From NCBI GenBank assembly GCA_021307315.1, contig JAJSPD010000006.1, positions 434,001 through 498,000 on the forward strand: a stretch of DNA of 64,000 nt. The letters run 5' to 3'. Positions 29,197 to 41,297 of this stretch are shown one piece after another. The notes under the pieces were generated by a model, which saw nothing but the letters and a program-made list of their open reading frames with translations, was not told where the DNA came from and searched no databases. Source of the DNA: Bisporella sp. PMI_857. Its lineage: Eukaryota > Ascomycota > Leotiomycetes > Helotiales > Helotiaceae. How positions within the stretch are numbered: the stretch's first letter is position 1; every line of letters starts with the position of its first letter. Made by a program: the position numbers and the translations under genes.

Positions 29197-29493
29197 ATGT
29201 GTAACTACTACCTCATCCAGTCACAGTGCGGACATTCCTCCCTCCTCGCTGGCTCAAATTGCTACCGCATCTTCCAGCAGCTCCAACGAATCAACGACCC
29301 ACGCGAACGTGGCCTGCCATTTAACGTCCCAAACTCATGCCTGCCCAACATGAGAAATATCCAACGGCAAATGAACCACGATTATTGCAGTTGGGAGTGT
29401 AGGAACAATGCACTTTACTCTGATAGGAGATGTGGCGAGTGGAATGCGGGTTACGGGCCAGGCAGTGAGAGGATCGGGGTGGGCTGGCGGTAG
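29197..29493 (+). CDS. Small Cys-rich hypothetical protein
   Basis: Single-exon frame of 98 residues beginning MCNYYLIQSQCGHSS. The CxYxxxxxxCGH opening and later paired cysteines (NSCLPN, DYCSWECRN, DRRCGEWN) resemble short fungal proteins that I associate with a possible metal-binding fold, but I cannot name a family. No signal peptide. Overlapping frames on the other strand (29335–29715) are longer but featureless. It sits alone between PHO8 and the NDUFAF6-like gene. Composition and cysteine spacing are the only support. Confidence 0.45.
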   Translation: MCNYYLIQSQCGHSSLLAGSNCYRIFQQLQRINDPRERGLPFNVPNSCLPNMRNIQRQMNHDYCSWECRNNALYSDRRCGEWNAGYGPGSERIGVGWR

Positions 29494-30096
29494 GGATGAT
29501 GGGAAGATTGCAGACAGTTTTGCTTTTAGTGTTGAGAATCTCGAACTTATGAGATGTAATCGTTTTGGCATCTTGGAGTTAGGATGTTGGGAGATCTTGG
29601 GACAGTGGGTTTCTCTGTATTGTTGACCTAAGTAGCTAGATGCAATACTCCTGCTTAAATTTGGTCTTGTGATAATCAAATTATGTAATTTCATCTTCCT
29701 GCAAGTCAGTACCATGGAGACAAGCCAGGTGGATTTACTGTATCAGATGGAACGTAATTGATCGAATTTAAACCGCGAATATATATGTACTAATAGTGCC
29801 TAGAATGGCCTATTTTGTACACTGGCAATATGGTAGGCTGGCACTCTTCCCTTGAATCCAAAGTTCCTGGTGGCAAGGCAGGCCTCGACTATGTTATCTT
29901 CTGGACCGGGAAGGATAAGCCATGCAACGTCTTTTTTCCGGTTGTGATCTCGCGCTCATCCTTATAGCATGAAGTATGTCGTGCAAGGTCTCGTTGATGT
30001 CTCTCTTTGATCAGGAACTTTTGGACGCAGCATAGCAAGGCGCCTTATGTTTTATTATGTCTTGCATCTCGAGGTTCGCACAGATTGCGTAGATCC
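29494..30096. other. intergenic, 3' side of the NDUFAF6-like gene
   Basis: About 600 bp; no supported gene. Confidence 0.5.
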
Positions 30097-31302
30097 TCAG
30101 ATTGATCTGCGAGAATACGCCCAATAGGCTTTCCACGGTAGCTTCCATTCCCTGGCCCTCAGCTCTGGTTTGAAGATATCAAAGTCATGACGCTCGAGTT
30201 TTTTCTAACCATAGTCTCGTTGACACTGCTGGCATAAACACCCCAAATGCTCTGTCCAAGCCAACCTGCGTACTGCCCTTTGTTTCAGCATATTGATGGC
30301 CTTCTTCTCCTTCATGCTCAAACGCGTGACCAGCATCTTTCCCTTGTTGTAGATTCTTCAACATCTCCCTAGCTGTGATAAGATGATCGTTTGCTCTTGT
30401 TGCGACCGTGAAGATCGCATCCTTCAAACCTGGTGCTTCTGCTCCTTGTCTTAGAACATCCTCCTCTTTAACGCCTGTCTCTGCCATGATATCCAGTGGT
30501 AATAAAACGGCTCCTTGACGTCCTCCACCTAGATTACCACCAGAAGTGGCATTGATACTATGGTGATTTGGCGGTGGCGGAAAAGCTATCAAGGGGAGGC
30601 CTCTTAATACAGTAATAATTCCTGCAGCCTTACCAATATGGCTTGCCACATGATCTGCGGCCATGGAGTGCAGCGGAAGAGCTGCTAGCGTCAAATACAT
30701 CAGCGTTGAGTAGGTATTTTCAGCATATAATTCTAATGCCTCCATGCTAGTATATGGCCGGTTATCCATATAATTCTCTCGAGCATTGATAATTTTTATG
30801 AACCACCCTTTCATAACGCTTGTGCTATGACCTGGATGCCTGGACTGTAGTAGCTGGAGAGCATAGTGCAGCAGGATTGCGACAGGCTCCTTTGGGGGGT
30901 ATTAGCAAAGGTACGGGTAATATTATCTCGCCAGAATTGCATCCGCAGAGCGCCGACAGTTGGATTCGAAACTAAATCGGGTATTCGAGCAAGCTCAACA
31001 TTGAGGGCTCGAATTGCAAGATATGCATCTCTTGTTGTAGAAGGTATAAATGTCTGGAGGGTAAACGAGGGAGAATCAAATTTTCTAGTAGCATTAAGTA
31101 TTTATCTACTCTGCAGAACTAAATTTGGGTCATACTGGAGAAGATTGGAACAGTAAGCTCGTGCCGCGACAACGTCTGAGTCTGTTATCTGAGGTGTATG
31201 TGGTGCAGGACCACTGTATGGAGTAGTGACATAGCCTTGCTTCAGAAAGTCTTGTACAGCAATGATCTTTCGCAAACGTGAGGCAACCCGTATATTATAC
31301 AT
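30097..31302 (-). CDS. NDUFAF6-like complex I assembly factor (squalene/phytoene synthase fold)
   Basis: Mitochondrial matrix protein needed for early NADH:ubiquinone oxidoreductase assembly; the fold is isoprenoid-synthase-like. Exon 1 is 31302–about 31111; an intron of about 57 nt follows; exon 2 is 31053–30097. The N-terminus is basic and presequence-like (MYNIRVASRLRKIIAVQDF). Then come DVVAARAYCSNLLQ, RDAYLAIRALNVELARI, GALRMQFWRDNITRTF, YAENTYSTLMYLTLAAL and the HIGKAAGIITVLRGLPL helix. A Gly-rich loop, MAETGVKEEDVLRQG and a C-terminal KLPWKAYWAYSRRSI follow. Breaks: one C lost in the run 30894–30899, one A gained at 30199–30204, and the exon 1 donor reads AGTAGA where a GT directly after the Gln codon is expected. 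The 5' end may carry another exon. Confidence 0.85.
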
Positions 31303-31529
31303 TAGAAGGTTGTAATATTGAGTTTAGTTGGTAATATACAAGAGAATGTGATGAAGTACATAGAATTGCATCAAAGACAGAGCACATGAGCAGTATCATC
31401 CATCGCCACACTGAATTTTGAGACCCACTTTCGCGCGATCGCGTGAGACCGCGTTGAAGGGAACTAATTGAATCACCTTCCACACAATGGAAGCAAGGAA
31501 AATGATCATCTTGATATAGCTTTGCTGAG
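31303..31529. promoter_or_regulatory. 227-bp bidirectional promoter, NDUFAF6-like / RAD5
   Basis: The two start codons diverge with only 227 bp between them, so both promoters and leaders must lie here. No specific factor site is claimed. Confidence 0.6.
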
Positions 31530-34500
31530 ATGGAAGGGCCTCCATCAAAGAACGGAAATTCTTTGAGGAGCGATCAAGTGCTCCCGATGCCTCGTTGACA
31601 GACCCTTCAGTCCTTTCCACGAACTCGACGCGTTTCCACCTTCGTCACCAAATAAAGTATTATCAAGCGGTTCAAATGGGCATGCTAGCTCAGCGCGCGA
31701 GCCTGACAATGGTAGTAAAAGACAAGAGCTAGCAGAAGGTATAACTGGCACTTCTGGCTTCGATCAAGAAACCATCGAGAGTATTATCTGCGACAAAGTG
31801 GCACGGAGGTAATGAACCATTTGCAAGAGAAGTCAGGAGGGGATATTGAAAGAGCAGTTAATATTTACTTCGATGGCTCATGGAAGACTGGTATCACTGC
31901 CTCTAAGCCTCGGACCACCCAAAATGCAAAGGTTTTTGACAATCAATCATTTTACTTCTTGACCTCCAATGCAGACAAGACGGAGCTTTCACCAGCCAAC
32001 AAACGTCCTAATAAACCATTACGCGGAAACATACCAGATTATCGATACGTTGGCGCTTTTGGTGTAGAAGGTTGGGCAACGAGAAGTGGTGTAAACCTAC
32101 TAAAGTATGGCGAAGTTATCCGTATAGAACGCCAGAAGATACAACCACCGAAGCTTGCCTCTAGCCGGGGAAGACCTGCTGTATCTCAAGCTCCGAAGCC
32201 TAATAGCGCGGCCGCGAAGCGGATAGATGTAATAGTGCGCTTCACGAATTCAAGTGGCGCAGAGGTCGGGCGATTGTCACGAGAGTGTGCGAATTGGGTC
32301 TCTACATTAATGGATCAAAAAGTTTGCAAATTCGAAGGCACCTGCGTTTATGCCCCGGAAAGGGTGAGAACGAATGATACGATTCTTCTCCAATTACGAT
32401 GCTCCTTGCTAAAAAGTGCGTTTGACAGCAGACGTTTCAACCCTCAGGAAAATAGAAAGACCGGAATGTTTGAAGAGAAGGAGACATCTGAGGAGAAAGA
32501 GCTACGTTTGCGACAAGTTGCCCTTGTCAAGTTATTCGAGGAAGTCAACCTATTGCCTACAACGAGTTCCACAACGAATGTCCAACACAAGCGTCAGGGG
32601 CTACTGCAAGCTGCTGAGGCAGCAGAGAAACAACAAGAGAATCAAAAACAACAACTTCACTAGAGAATGGTATATCATCTCCTCCTTCCGAAGAGGAGGA
32701 AGGCAAAGAGCTTGAACAGGACCAGCTCGATACTCTATATAAAAAGCACAGTCCTTTGACTTTGATGCGCCAGCAGCCGAACCTGCTGAAACATTCCGCA
32801 ATGAATTTACGGCAATACCAAAAACAAGCGTTATTATACTGGAGTGTCGAAAGAGAAAGATGAAAGGGACGAAGATCGTGAGGCTTCTATGCATCCGCTC
32901 TGGGAAGAGTATTCGTGGCCGATCAAGGATGTGGACGACAAGGAGTTGCCTCAGTTTTGTCGGACAAGAGAGCTTTTATGTTAATCCATATTCTGGCGAG
33001 CTGTCTCTGGAGTTCCCTATCCAGGAACAGCACTGCTTGGGAGGTATTCTGGCCGATGAAATGGGTCTGGGCAAAACTATCGAGATGATGAGTTTGATCC
33101 ATACGCATAGATCTAGAATTGCCATGGAAGCTCAAGGCGCCATAAACACCAAGCCAACCTCTGTAAATGGTCTTCCTAGACTTCCTGCTCGCCTAGCCCC
33201 TGTTGAGAATGCTCCGTGTACAACTCTAGTCGTAGCACCAATGTCTTTACTAGCTCAATGGCAGTCAGAAGCAGAGAATGCTCGAAAGAAGGAACGTTAA
33301 AGAGTTTTTGTTTTACTATGGGAATGATAAATCAGCTGATCTTCAGGCGCTGTGTTGTGAAGCGAACGCAGCATCTGCACCGAATGTTATTATCACCTCC
33401 TATGGGGTTGTACTGTCCGAATACAACCAAGTCGCAGCTAGAAATGGGGACAAAGGTGGCGGGCTCTTTTCACTCAAGTATTTCCGAGTAATCCTCGATG
33501 AAGCTCATCATATCAAAAACAGACAAGCCAAAAGCTCCAAAGCATGTTACGAGATTAATGCTGAGCACAGATGGGTATTGACAGGGACACCGAGTAAGTT
33601 TTTTCTGTAACCCCTTGTATTCGGATTTATTCACAAGTCCGGCTGTTGCGATACATAAACCTGGTTAAGTGAATGCTAACACTTTCACTTCCAACAGTTG
33701 TGAATAGACTGGAAGATTTGTTCAGTCTTGTGCGCTTCCTCAGGGTTGAGCCATGGAACAACTTCTCTTTCTGGAAGACTTTCATCACAGTACCATTCGA
33801 ATCTAAGGACTTCATGCAAGCTCTTGATGTTGTTCAGACTGTCTTAGAGCCTCTCGTACTGAGAAGAACGAAGGACATGAAAACACCTACTGGAGAAGCC
33901 TTGGTGCCTTTGCCGCCTAAGACCATAGACATTGTTGAAATTGAACTTTCGAAGCCGGAGCGAGAAGTCTACGATCACATCTTCACACGAGCCAAGCGTA
34001 CTGTTTGGAGGCAGGAACTGTATTGAAAGCATATACCAGCATTTTTGCTCAGATCCTTCGATTACGCCAATCCTGCTGCCATCCTATTCTAACTCGAAAC
34101 CAGGATATGGTAGCGGAGGAAGAAGAGGCTGGGGAGAAAATGGATGCAGCATCAGGCTTAGCGGATGACATGGACTTGCAGTCTCTTATTGAGCGTTTTA
34201 CTGCAGCAACAGATGACACGGCCGATTCAAACGCTTTTGGCGCTCATGTCCTCGAGCAAATCCGAGATGAGGCTGAAAACGAATGTCCAATATGTTCGGA
34301 AGAGCCTATGATCGAACAGACGGTAACAGGTTGCTGGCATTCAGCGTGCAAGAAATGCTTATCAGATTACATTACTCATCAAACCGGCAAAGGAGAGATT
34401 CCTCGATGCCCAAGCTGCAGAGAAGTGATCAACCTTCGAGACATATTTGAGGTTGTGAAGGATGATAGACATCCAGATAGCCTCGATGACAAACCGAAGA

Positions 34501-35097
34501 TCACTTTACAGCGATTAGGCTCCAACTCATCTGCTAAGATTGGCGCGCTTTTAAGCCATTTAAAGGCATTGCGAATTTCGTTACCTGGCACGAAATCCGT
34601 TGTCTTTAGCCAGTTTACGTCATTCTTGTCTCTCATTGAACCTGCTCTTACGCGAGCATCGATACCATTTCTCCGCCTCGATGGTTCGATGACACAGCAA
34701 GCCCGTGCCACCGTCCTGAAAGATTATGCAGCCAGCAAAAAGGGGATCGTATTACTGCTGAGTTTGCGAGCAGGGGGTGTAGGTCTCAATTTGACAATGG
34801 CAAAAAGAGTTTATATGATGGATCCGTGGTGGAGTTTTGCAGTCGAAGCCCAAGCTATTGATCGAGTGCATCGTATGGGTCAAACAGATGAAGTCAAGGT
34901 CTGCCGATTTATTGTAAGCGAGAGCATAGAGCAAAAGATGCTAAAGATTCAAGAGAGAAAGAAGTTTATGTGAGTGTTTTTGGACTAACAAATGCTGACT
35001 CATGCTAAAAACTGCCAGTGCGACTTCTCTCGGTATGATGAGTGACGCGGAGAAGAAGCTCCAAAGAATCGAGGATATTAAAGAGCTGCTTAGCTAG
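31530..35097 (+). CDS. rad5: DNA repair helicase/E3 ubiquitin ligase RAD5, frame-disrupted
   Basis: Rad5 polyubiquitinates PCNA with Mms2–Ubc13 and remodels stalled forks for error-free damage tolerance. Exons 31530–33593, 33698–34969 and 35018–35097. Order: N-terminal region with a UBA-like helix (FDQETIESII), HIRAN domain (IPDYRYVGAFGVEGWATRSG onward), SNF2 motif I (GILADEMGLGKTIEMM), DEAH box (VILDEAHHIKNRQAK), LTGTP, a C3HC4 RING inserted between helicase lobes (CPICSEEPM, CWHSACKKC, CPSC) and motifs V–VI (SLRAGGVGLNLT, QAIDRVHRMGQTDEV). About eleven breaks lie near 31551, 31619, 31806, 32644–32648, 32741–32745, 32806–32808, 32841–32850, 32955–32958, 33281, 33305–33309 and 34003–34007, nearly all in A, T or G runs. 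From 34,010 to the stop the frame is clean. Confidence 0.95.
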
Positions 35098-36210
35098 ATG
35101 CAGCTTGTATACCAAACACCCGGGGGCCGTTGCTCGAGCATGATTACTACTGAGATTTGATTTTTCTTTGCAAGGACTTCAATACCAGCCGCCAAGGTAC
35201 ATTTGTATATTGCATATATAGGCTGCTGGGAAGTTTTGGGAGGTACTCAATACAACCTATATACTCGGTTCCTTGACATGAACTCTTTGCAAGATCCAAA
35301 TGGTCCACCGAGAATGATAATGATATTATCTCCTCACAGAGCTAGTTACCTCGTGTTGTTCGATAGTACACGATTTCGACGCTCTAACATAGTGCAGTGG
35401 TTAATGTTTTAACAAATGTCAAACATTCTACGAATCTATGGAATTGTGGTATATGTACTTATCATCAACGAGTTTTACGTAGTCGGAGGTGCTTTCAACA
35501 TATTCAACCACTCCAAGCCATCCACATGGCCCAAATCAAATTTCAAGCTTCTTGTATTCCCTCTCATCAATGGTCACTCCCGCTTATAATTCTAGCTAGG
35601 TGGATATGTATGTATAAGTATATTGCTGTCAGAGTTGAGATAAGTTCGCTGCAACGGCAAAACCAATGTATTATCTAGGATGTATGCACTTCTTGGTTCG
35701 TCCAATATTTGCAATCCGTTTTCAAAGTGCGATCCTCTGAATCACAGGTTTATACCCTATGATTCTTTTGCTTTTTGACCACTTTTAGCATGACAGTGCC
35801 AGGCATGCTCGAACCATCACCATTTAACTTCTGCCGCTTCGTGTCTACACAGCACTTTAGATTCCTTTGTATTTCCGTGTGTATATATATACGTATATTT
35901 CCTTTCCTTTAATTTCTTTTAACCAAGAAAGAAACGGAACAGCCACGCAATTACACTCCTAAGTACATACAGAACATCATGAAACTCCTCAGATCGAAAC
36001 AAGAGGTACTAAGCGACAATGAGTATATAAATGCCGGGCTTGAACTATTAAAGGAAGATCTAGTACTAATGTGCTTCTCTGGAACTACGTTCTCTTGAAC
36101 CAGATTGTTGGTTCGAACTACGAAGGCAATTGCGGGAAGATAAATACAATGCTGTTCGAAAAGAAAATCCAGAACGCAAGATCATTAAACCACAGGAAAC
36201 TCCAGTTTTG
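35098..36210. other. intergenic after RAD5
   Basis: AT-rich, about 1.1 kb. A 39-codon frame from an ATG at 35979 and small frames at 35203–35412 and 35397–35678 have no recognisable features. Confidence 0.5.
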
Positions 36211-37248
36211 ATGACATTTGGACTTCCCCTTGAACTCCAAACTGAATATAAGGGAGCTCTTGATGCCAGAGAGAATGCAACCGCAAGTTCATTCCATTAG
36301 AGAGACTTCGTCTCGAGGCTTTTCTTTTGAGGGGTTCGCTACAATTTATATCGTAAGTGCAAATTATTTACTGTCATTATTTCAAAAAGTTACCATATCT
36401 ACCCGACTTTAGGCAGTTGCGCCAGACCGTGTATAATTGTCATAGGCTCTACAGCACAGACCCTTTTCTCAAGGTATCAAAAATAGAATTGTCACGGTGG
36501 CACGGAAGATAGCAAACTTTTTGGTGCCGAACTCTATGTTACATACTGTAGGTGGTAATTGGCTAACATTTTGGATTCAAAAACCAACCAATATCACCGG
36601 CTCTTCATGTATGTGGACGGTCCCGTGATCTATACATCAAGAGAACAAAGACTGCCTTCGCCTTTGAGACATACATCAATTTCGATATCGATACCATATA
36701 CCCTATCGATCCCTATAGTGATTGTGTAGCGCCCTGGTCGTAGCCTGGAATACTTACGAAAATTCTTAAAGCACGAGGATTCTGCTAAGATTCAAAACTT
36801 GACCCTCCACGCTGACTTCTTCTTTTGCAGCATTGCCGAAGAAGATGCTAATCTAGTCCACGTACTGCAACTCTGTTTACCAGATTTGGTTAAATGCAAT
36901 TTGTTGTTCCAAATATTCAATGAAGCCCCTCTTTACTAGAGCGTATACTGCTTGAACAGCAATACAGCGTAGTCCGCGCTCTTTGGGAAGATCGGTCAAT
37001 CAAATATAGCGAATTCAGCAACAGACAGAAACACACCGCTGCACGATGTGAACTTCGCCCGGGAACCTGTGAGGAAGGTTCTTACAATGCTAAAGACCTT
37101 TCCTTTGGAGGAGTCCCTCGTTAGTCCTATAGACTGGCGATATGTCTGCATCAATACAAGGCATTACGATAACTATTGGAGACATTGGGCTCTGAGAGTT
37201 GTCAACCCGCCCAAGAACGGCGTGTTTCGTAGAGTAGATTCTTTTTAG
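36211..37248 (+). pseudogene. F-box-like protein gene, frame-disrupted or decayed
   Basis: Segments that read as one protein are spread over several frames. From the ATG at 36211 there is FGLPLEL, then in another frame KLNIRELLMPER, back to NATASSFH, then RETSSRGFSFEGF. Together these look like the opening of fungal F-box-like proteins (LPLELRxKIYxELL pattern). A donor-like GTAAGT at 36353 and an acceptor near 36412 suggest an intron. An open stretch near 36736–36939 holds RSLEYLRKFLKHEDSAKIQN and HADFFFCSIAEEDANLVHVL, and 37048–37248 ends with WRHWALRVVNPPKNGVF. The middle (36420–36730) is too broken to follow. Unlike the housekeeping genes, real decay is plausible here. Confidence 0.45.
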
Positions 37249-38520
37249 TACTAGCCTGGATGATAGAAGCCAATAGTATGGCTCGTTAGAGTAATCAAAG
37301 GATGTACCTATCTGACTTGCATAACAGTCACTGCGAGTTCGATGTCAAGGAGACTTTCCCGTGACTGTGCACCAACAACACAAAAATGCGCAAACCAAAT
37401 CAATCACCTGGATTAGAAATCTCACCAAACCGTCTGCGAATATTGAATCTGCTCCCCACCATGGAAAAATACACATTGGTGGGATAATTAAGCTCAATAG
37501 GGTCGTCAGACCCCTGTGTCGATCGTAGCATGGCAGTCCAATACCACGCTGTCGGGATTCAGGGTCCAGACCGCTTGTTTTCAGGCGGCCATGCAGCGCA
37601 TCAGCGTACACTACAGGATGGGTACCGTGCAGTAAGATAAGCTCCAACTTGGCAGGTGACAGACGGCTGAACCGCACCTTGGCATGCCTCTCTCTCGCCG
37701 CAACGGAAGATGCCATCTTCCCCAAGGAGAAAAACGCGACTTACACCTGCAAGCACGCAAGACTAGAATCTTCAGCAGAACCCCGCGGAACCAGGGACCG
37801 CTCGTTCTAGATTGACCCTTTCACGCGGTCTAGGGCAGAACGAGCTCGGGTCATATCAACACTTTGAGCCACAAGCAATACCTTCAATTACCTTAGGCTC
37901 TGAACTTGGAGCCCAGCCTTGACTCAACCACGATGAATACAGAATCTGAAACCGAGAAAGAATTTCGCGATCTCGAATGCTATGGAAACTTCCAAACTAT
38001 CCATAAAGACGAAAACTCACATGTCTGACATGCCTCGGAAATCTCGCTCTGGGGGCTTTCGAGCCGGGGCCACCTCCCCTCTTTCGACAGCAATGACCGT
38101 GCTCCAGATATCGCTAAACGCCCCCGGATTCTTCCATCAGTGTCTAGAGTGGGATAATCCAAGTGTCACAATAAAGCCTTGAATCCTCCCGTGTTAGCTT
38201 CTAAGCGCCTCCGGCCCTCTTGTTAATCTAGGCTTGCCAACATTTCTGGACCGTGTAAGGACGCATTTCGCCTTATGTGTGCCTCACCGCGCTGTTCACA
38301 ATTGTTCACGATGAAAAATTACGTGGAATTAGTCAGTTGACAAGGTTGGAAGGGCAGCGGTCCTATTTGGTCCTGAGCGTCGATTTCAAAGCTGCTATTT
38401 TCATAGGAGGTGACGGGATAACGAGTAACGAGTAACGAACAAGGATAGCGAAGAGACGGTATAAACATCGGAATACATCGCATTGGGAACTACAGCAAGA
38501 AAGTCGAGTCGAATTGCACT
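37249..38520. other. intergenic, unclear coding content
   Basis: A minus frame at 37345–37725 (126 codons, MGKMASSVAARERHAKVRFS...) and a plus frame from 37932 (31 codons, MNTESETEKEFRDLECYGNF) look protein-like in composition but match nothing I know. They could be remnants or chance frames. Confidence 0.35.
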
Positions 38521-40296
38521 ATGAGTAAAGAGCATGATGTGGTTGTCTTCGACAACGAGAAGCGCCTTGAGGATGTTAAAAAATCTCGGTACGTTGTTTT
38601 GAGGACCTTTCAAGTGTTTCTGCCGGTGGGATATGTATTGAACAACGAGCTTTCGTTCGTGCAAGATGGTTTTGAGCTACGGCCTTCATGTTTGGGTTCC
38701 TGCTTATCTTAAGCTTCCGTTCTATGCTTCTTAAATAACGTGAAGCTAACCCTCCCGTCATATTAGAATCTCGGTATCAATTACCGAAATCGAGCCAGAT
38801 ATCCAATCCACCTCTCCATGGCAATATGTAGTGAATATCTTCAGACCTTCGAAAACAAAGCGAGCATATAGAAACCAGATTTACCTTGCATTGTGTTTAC
38901 TATTGCCAACAATGGTATCTTTCGGGTATGACAGAAGAAATCTTTTGAGCGCACTTGCGAATTAGTAGCTGATGCTTCCCTTTTTAGATTTTGGCTACTT
39001 TACCTTTATGGTGCACTTGACCCAAAGCTGAGGCTGAGGCCGCTAGCGGATACTGGACTAAGTAACATCACACTTAATTGGCATGAGCCAAGCGATTCGG
39101 TAAGTATTCATAGGATAGTATAAAATATAGCAAGAAATACTAATAATCAGGTACTCAGGTAAAACTATTATCCACATGGACAGCTAATTTCAGTCGAGGT
39201 AGGTTGAAGGCCTTGAGATTTCATGGTTGCTGAGGGTCCGCTGTATTATCACGTTCTGACAGGTCTCTTCAGGAATTACTCCTATTCCAGTCCAACTCTC
39301 ACAACGATTACCATCGACGAGTCCCACTCTTCGAAGCCCTGTCAACTGGTTGTACAGGACTAGAAGCAGATATATGGTTACGAAACGACGGAAGCGGCCA
39401 GCCAGATCTGTGGGTTGGTCACAAACCCAAATTTCTAATATGACTTGGACCTTTCAAAGTCTATATTAAGCCTCTGCTTGCCATTTTGTCACACCAAAAC
39501 GCGCATGTTTGGTCTTGGTATGAATTTATCGGCCTCTAGTGTTCCAAAAGGAGTCTTTGATGACTTTCCATCCATCCCGATCACGCTTTTGATTGATTTC
39601 AAATCTAATGATTCGAAGCTTTGGGAATATTAGTAAATGAGCAGCTCGAACCACTTCGTCAGAATGGCTGGCTTACGCACTGGAATAGCTCGCTGAGCTA
39701 TGTCACGACACGTCCGGTCACAGTAGTAGTCTCTGGAATGGCTTCTTGTAAGTAATTGCTTATACTTCCTCTTTCTCTTCACGATTTGGAGAGAAAATAA
39801 ACTAACAGATATTCCCTCATAGTTGAATGGTGGTTACCAATTTCGACTTATCGAGACATCTTCTTCGATGCTCCACTCTACGACATCGAGAATCCTCAAT
39901 ACGACGTCACAAACTCATTCTACGCAAGTGCTGATATAAAGAGAGCAGTAAGTACGAGAGGGGACATAGTACAAGCAGTTCGCGATTCAAAGTTTCTCGA
40001 TAGAAACCTAGCTAACTCGAGAATCTGCAGGTAGGAAAAAAGCTGTCGCTAGGCAAGTTCAACTCACATCAGCGAGCGGTAATTAAAAGACAAATTGCCG
40101 CTGCGTCAAAGAAAGGCCTAAAAGCAAGGTATTGGGTACCATCAGGTGGCCGCGAAAATGGATGCACATAACTTGGGGATTTCTGCTTAAAAGTGGAGTT
40201 GGCATGCTTAACGTAGACGATATAAATAGAGCAAGCAGGTGGCTAGATTGGAGTTGCGCCATAGATCACGCCTCTAATGAACTTTGCCACCCTTAG
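38521..40296 (+). CDS. AIM6-like membrane-anchored PLC-type phosphodiesterase, frame-disrupted
   Basis: Related to yeast Aim6 (altered inheritance of mitochondria 6), a TIM-barrel phosphodiesterase family of unknown substrate. Seven exons: 38521–38588, 38767–38935, 38988–39099, 39159–39198, 39273–39747, 39823–39947 and 40031–40296. An acidic N-terminus (MSKEHDVVVFDNEKRLEDVK) is followed by a basic stretch and one membrane segment (IYLALCLLLPTMVSFGFWLLY). The catalytic half shows SHNDYHRRVPLFEALSTGC, GLEADIWL, LWVGHKP, ITLLIDFKSND, TYRDIFFDAPLYDIE and KSGVGMLNVDDINRAS. Breaks near 39294, 39431, 39464, 39485, 39632 and 40144. The His of SHND and the Glu/Asp of GLEADIW are the likely catalytic and metal residues. 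Paralogue assignment is approximate. Confidence 0.8.
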
Positions 40297-41212
40297 CCAA
40301 GTTGCCTCGAGTTCAAGCTTGATTTTCGGATGGGAACACTGCGCAGTGAAAATGGGCCTCTCATCAATGTTCAGATTCCGCTTGTTCCTGTAATTTTCTT
40401 AACTCCTTGAACATAGAGCAAGAAGGAGATATCCAGCAATGGCTTTCCTCAACCTTGCACTTGCAACCAAATCCATGGTAGGTGGCAATAACTCACAGGA
40501 TCTAATCATTTTCTAGAGATCAGGACCCATCACAAGAGATTGAAACTTCGAGGTGGAATAATCTGGAATGTATATTGTAGACTGGGATGAAGGAAAGGAG
40601 AAAGAAAAGTGCAGCATCAATGCAATAAGACAATGGAGATCCAATACAGCCATCTCCGGTTATATGGGAGGTAAAATATGGGCGTTGGATACGACGCCAG
40701 TCCTCGTGTTCAAGGAAACCACCTGTTGGGGTCAGACAGTTTTACTTGTTTGCATACTGCCATTAACAGTGCTTACTGTTTGTATCAATACTCGTAGAAT
40801 AGATTAGTCACTGAATGTGGGTCATGTGACAGAGTCACATGACTCAGGGGTGAGGCATATCCTCATCCCTCCGTTCAACCTTCAACAATCATCACATTCA
40901 ACCCAACAGGCAACTACATAGTTAATACGTGGTGTTGCCACGGGTAGAGTGATCCCATACTTACAAAAAGAGTGAAATTCCGGACAAGATTTCTCCGGTT
41001 TTGTAGTTCCTACCCAACTTTTTGTCACTCTTTTGCTGGTATTCCATCTATCCTACACTTGGTGGGGGGGGGGGAAGAGACCAAAAAAGAGCTCCACCTT
41101 TCCCTATCCACGATACCTGCAAAACGAGCGTGGCAGCCGGCATCAACAAAAATCGAAACCAAAAAGCTGAGGCGATCTGAGTGTAACTCAGGGTCGTGAA
41201 CTCTAGAGATGA
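40297..41212. other. intergenic with one doubtful small frame
   Basis: A plus frame at 40568–40807 (79 codons) ends in a hydrophobic segment (TVLLVCILPLTVLTVCI) and could be a short membrane protein, but nothing else supports it. An 11-G run lies at 41064–41074. Confidence 0.4.
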
Positions 41213-41297
41213 CTCTCTGACGGGGAGTCGAACCCGATCTCCCGCGCATTGCCATGCGAATGACAAGCGGAAATCATGACCGTTAGACCATCAAAGA
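41213..41297 (-). tRNA. tRNA-Asp (GTC) with a short intron
   Basis: The 5' seven bases TCTTTGA pair with the 3' TCAGAGA (one G·U), the D arm reads TGGTCTAACGGTCATGA and the anticodon stem TCCGC pairs with GCGGG (one wobble). The loop TTGTCA carries anticodon GTC at 41264–41262. About 14 nt (41260–41247) interrupt the loop after position 37, the standard place for a nuclear tRNA intron. The T arm is one G short: CGGG, loop TTCGACT, CCCCG, where fungal tRNA-Asp has CGGGG. That matches the homopolymer losses in nearby genes, but a damaged tRNA copy is also possible. Confidence 0.85.
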
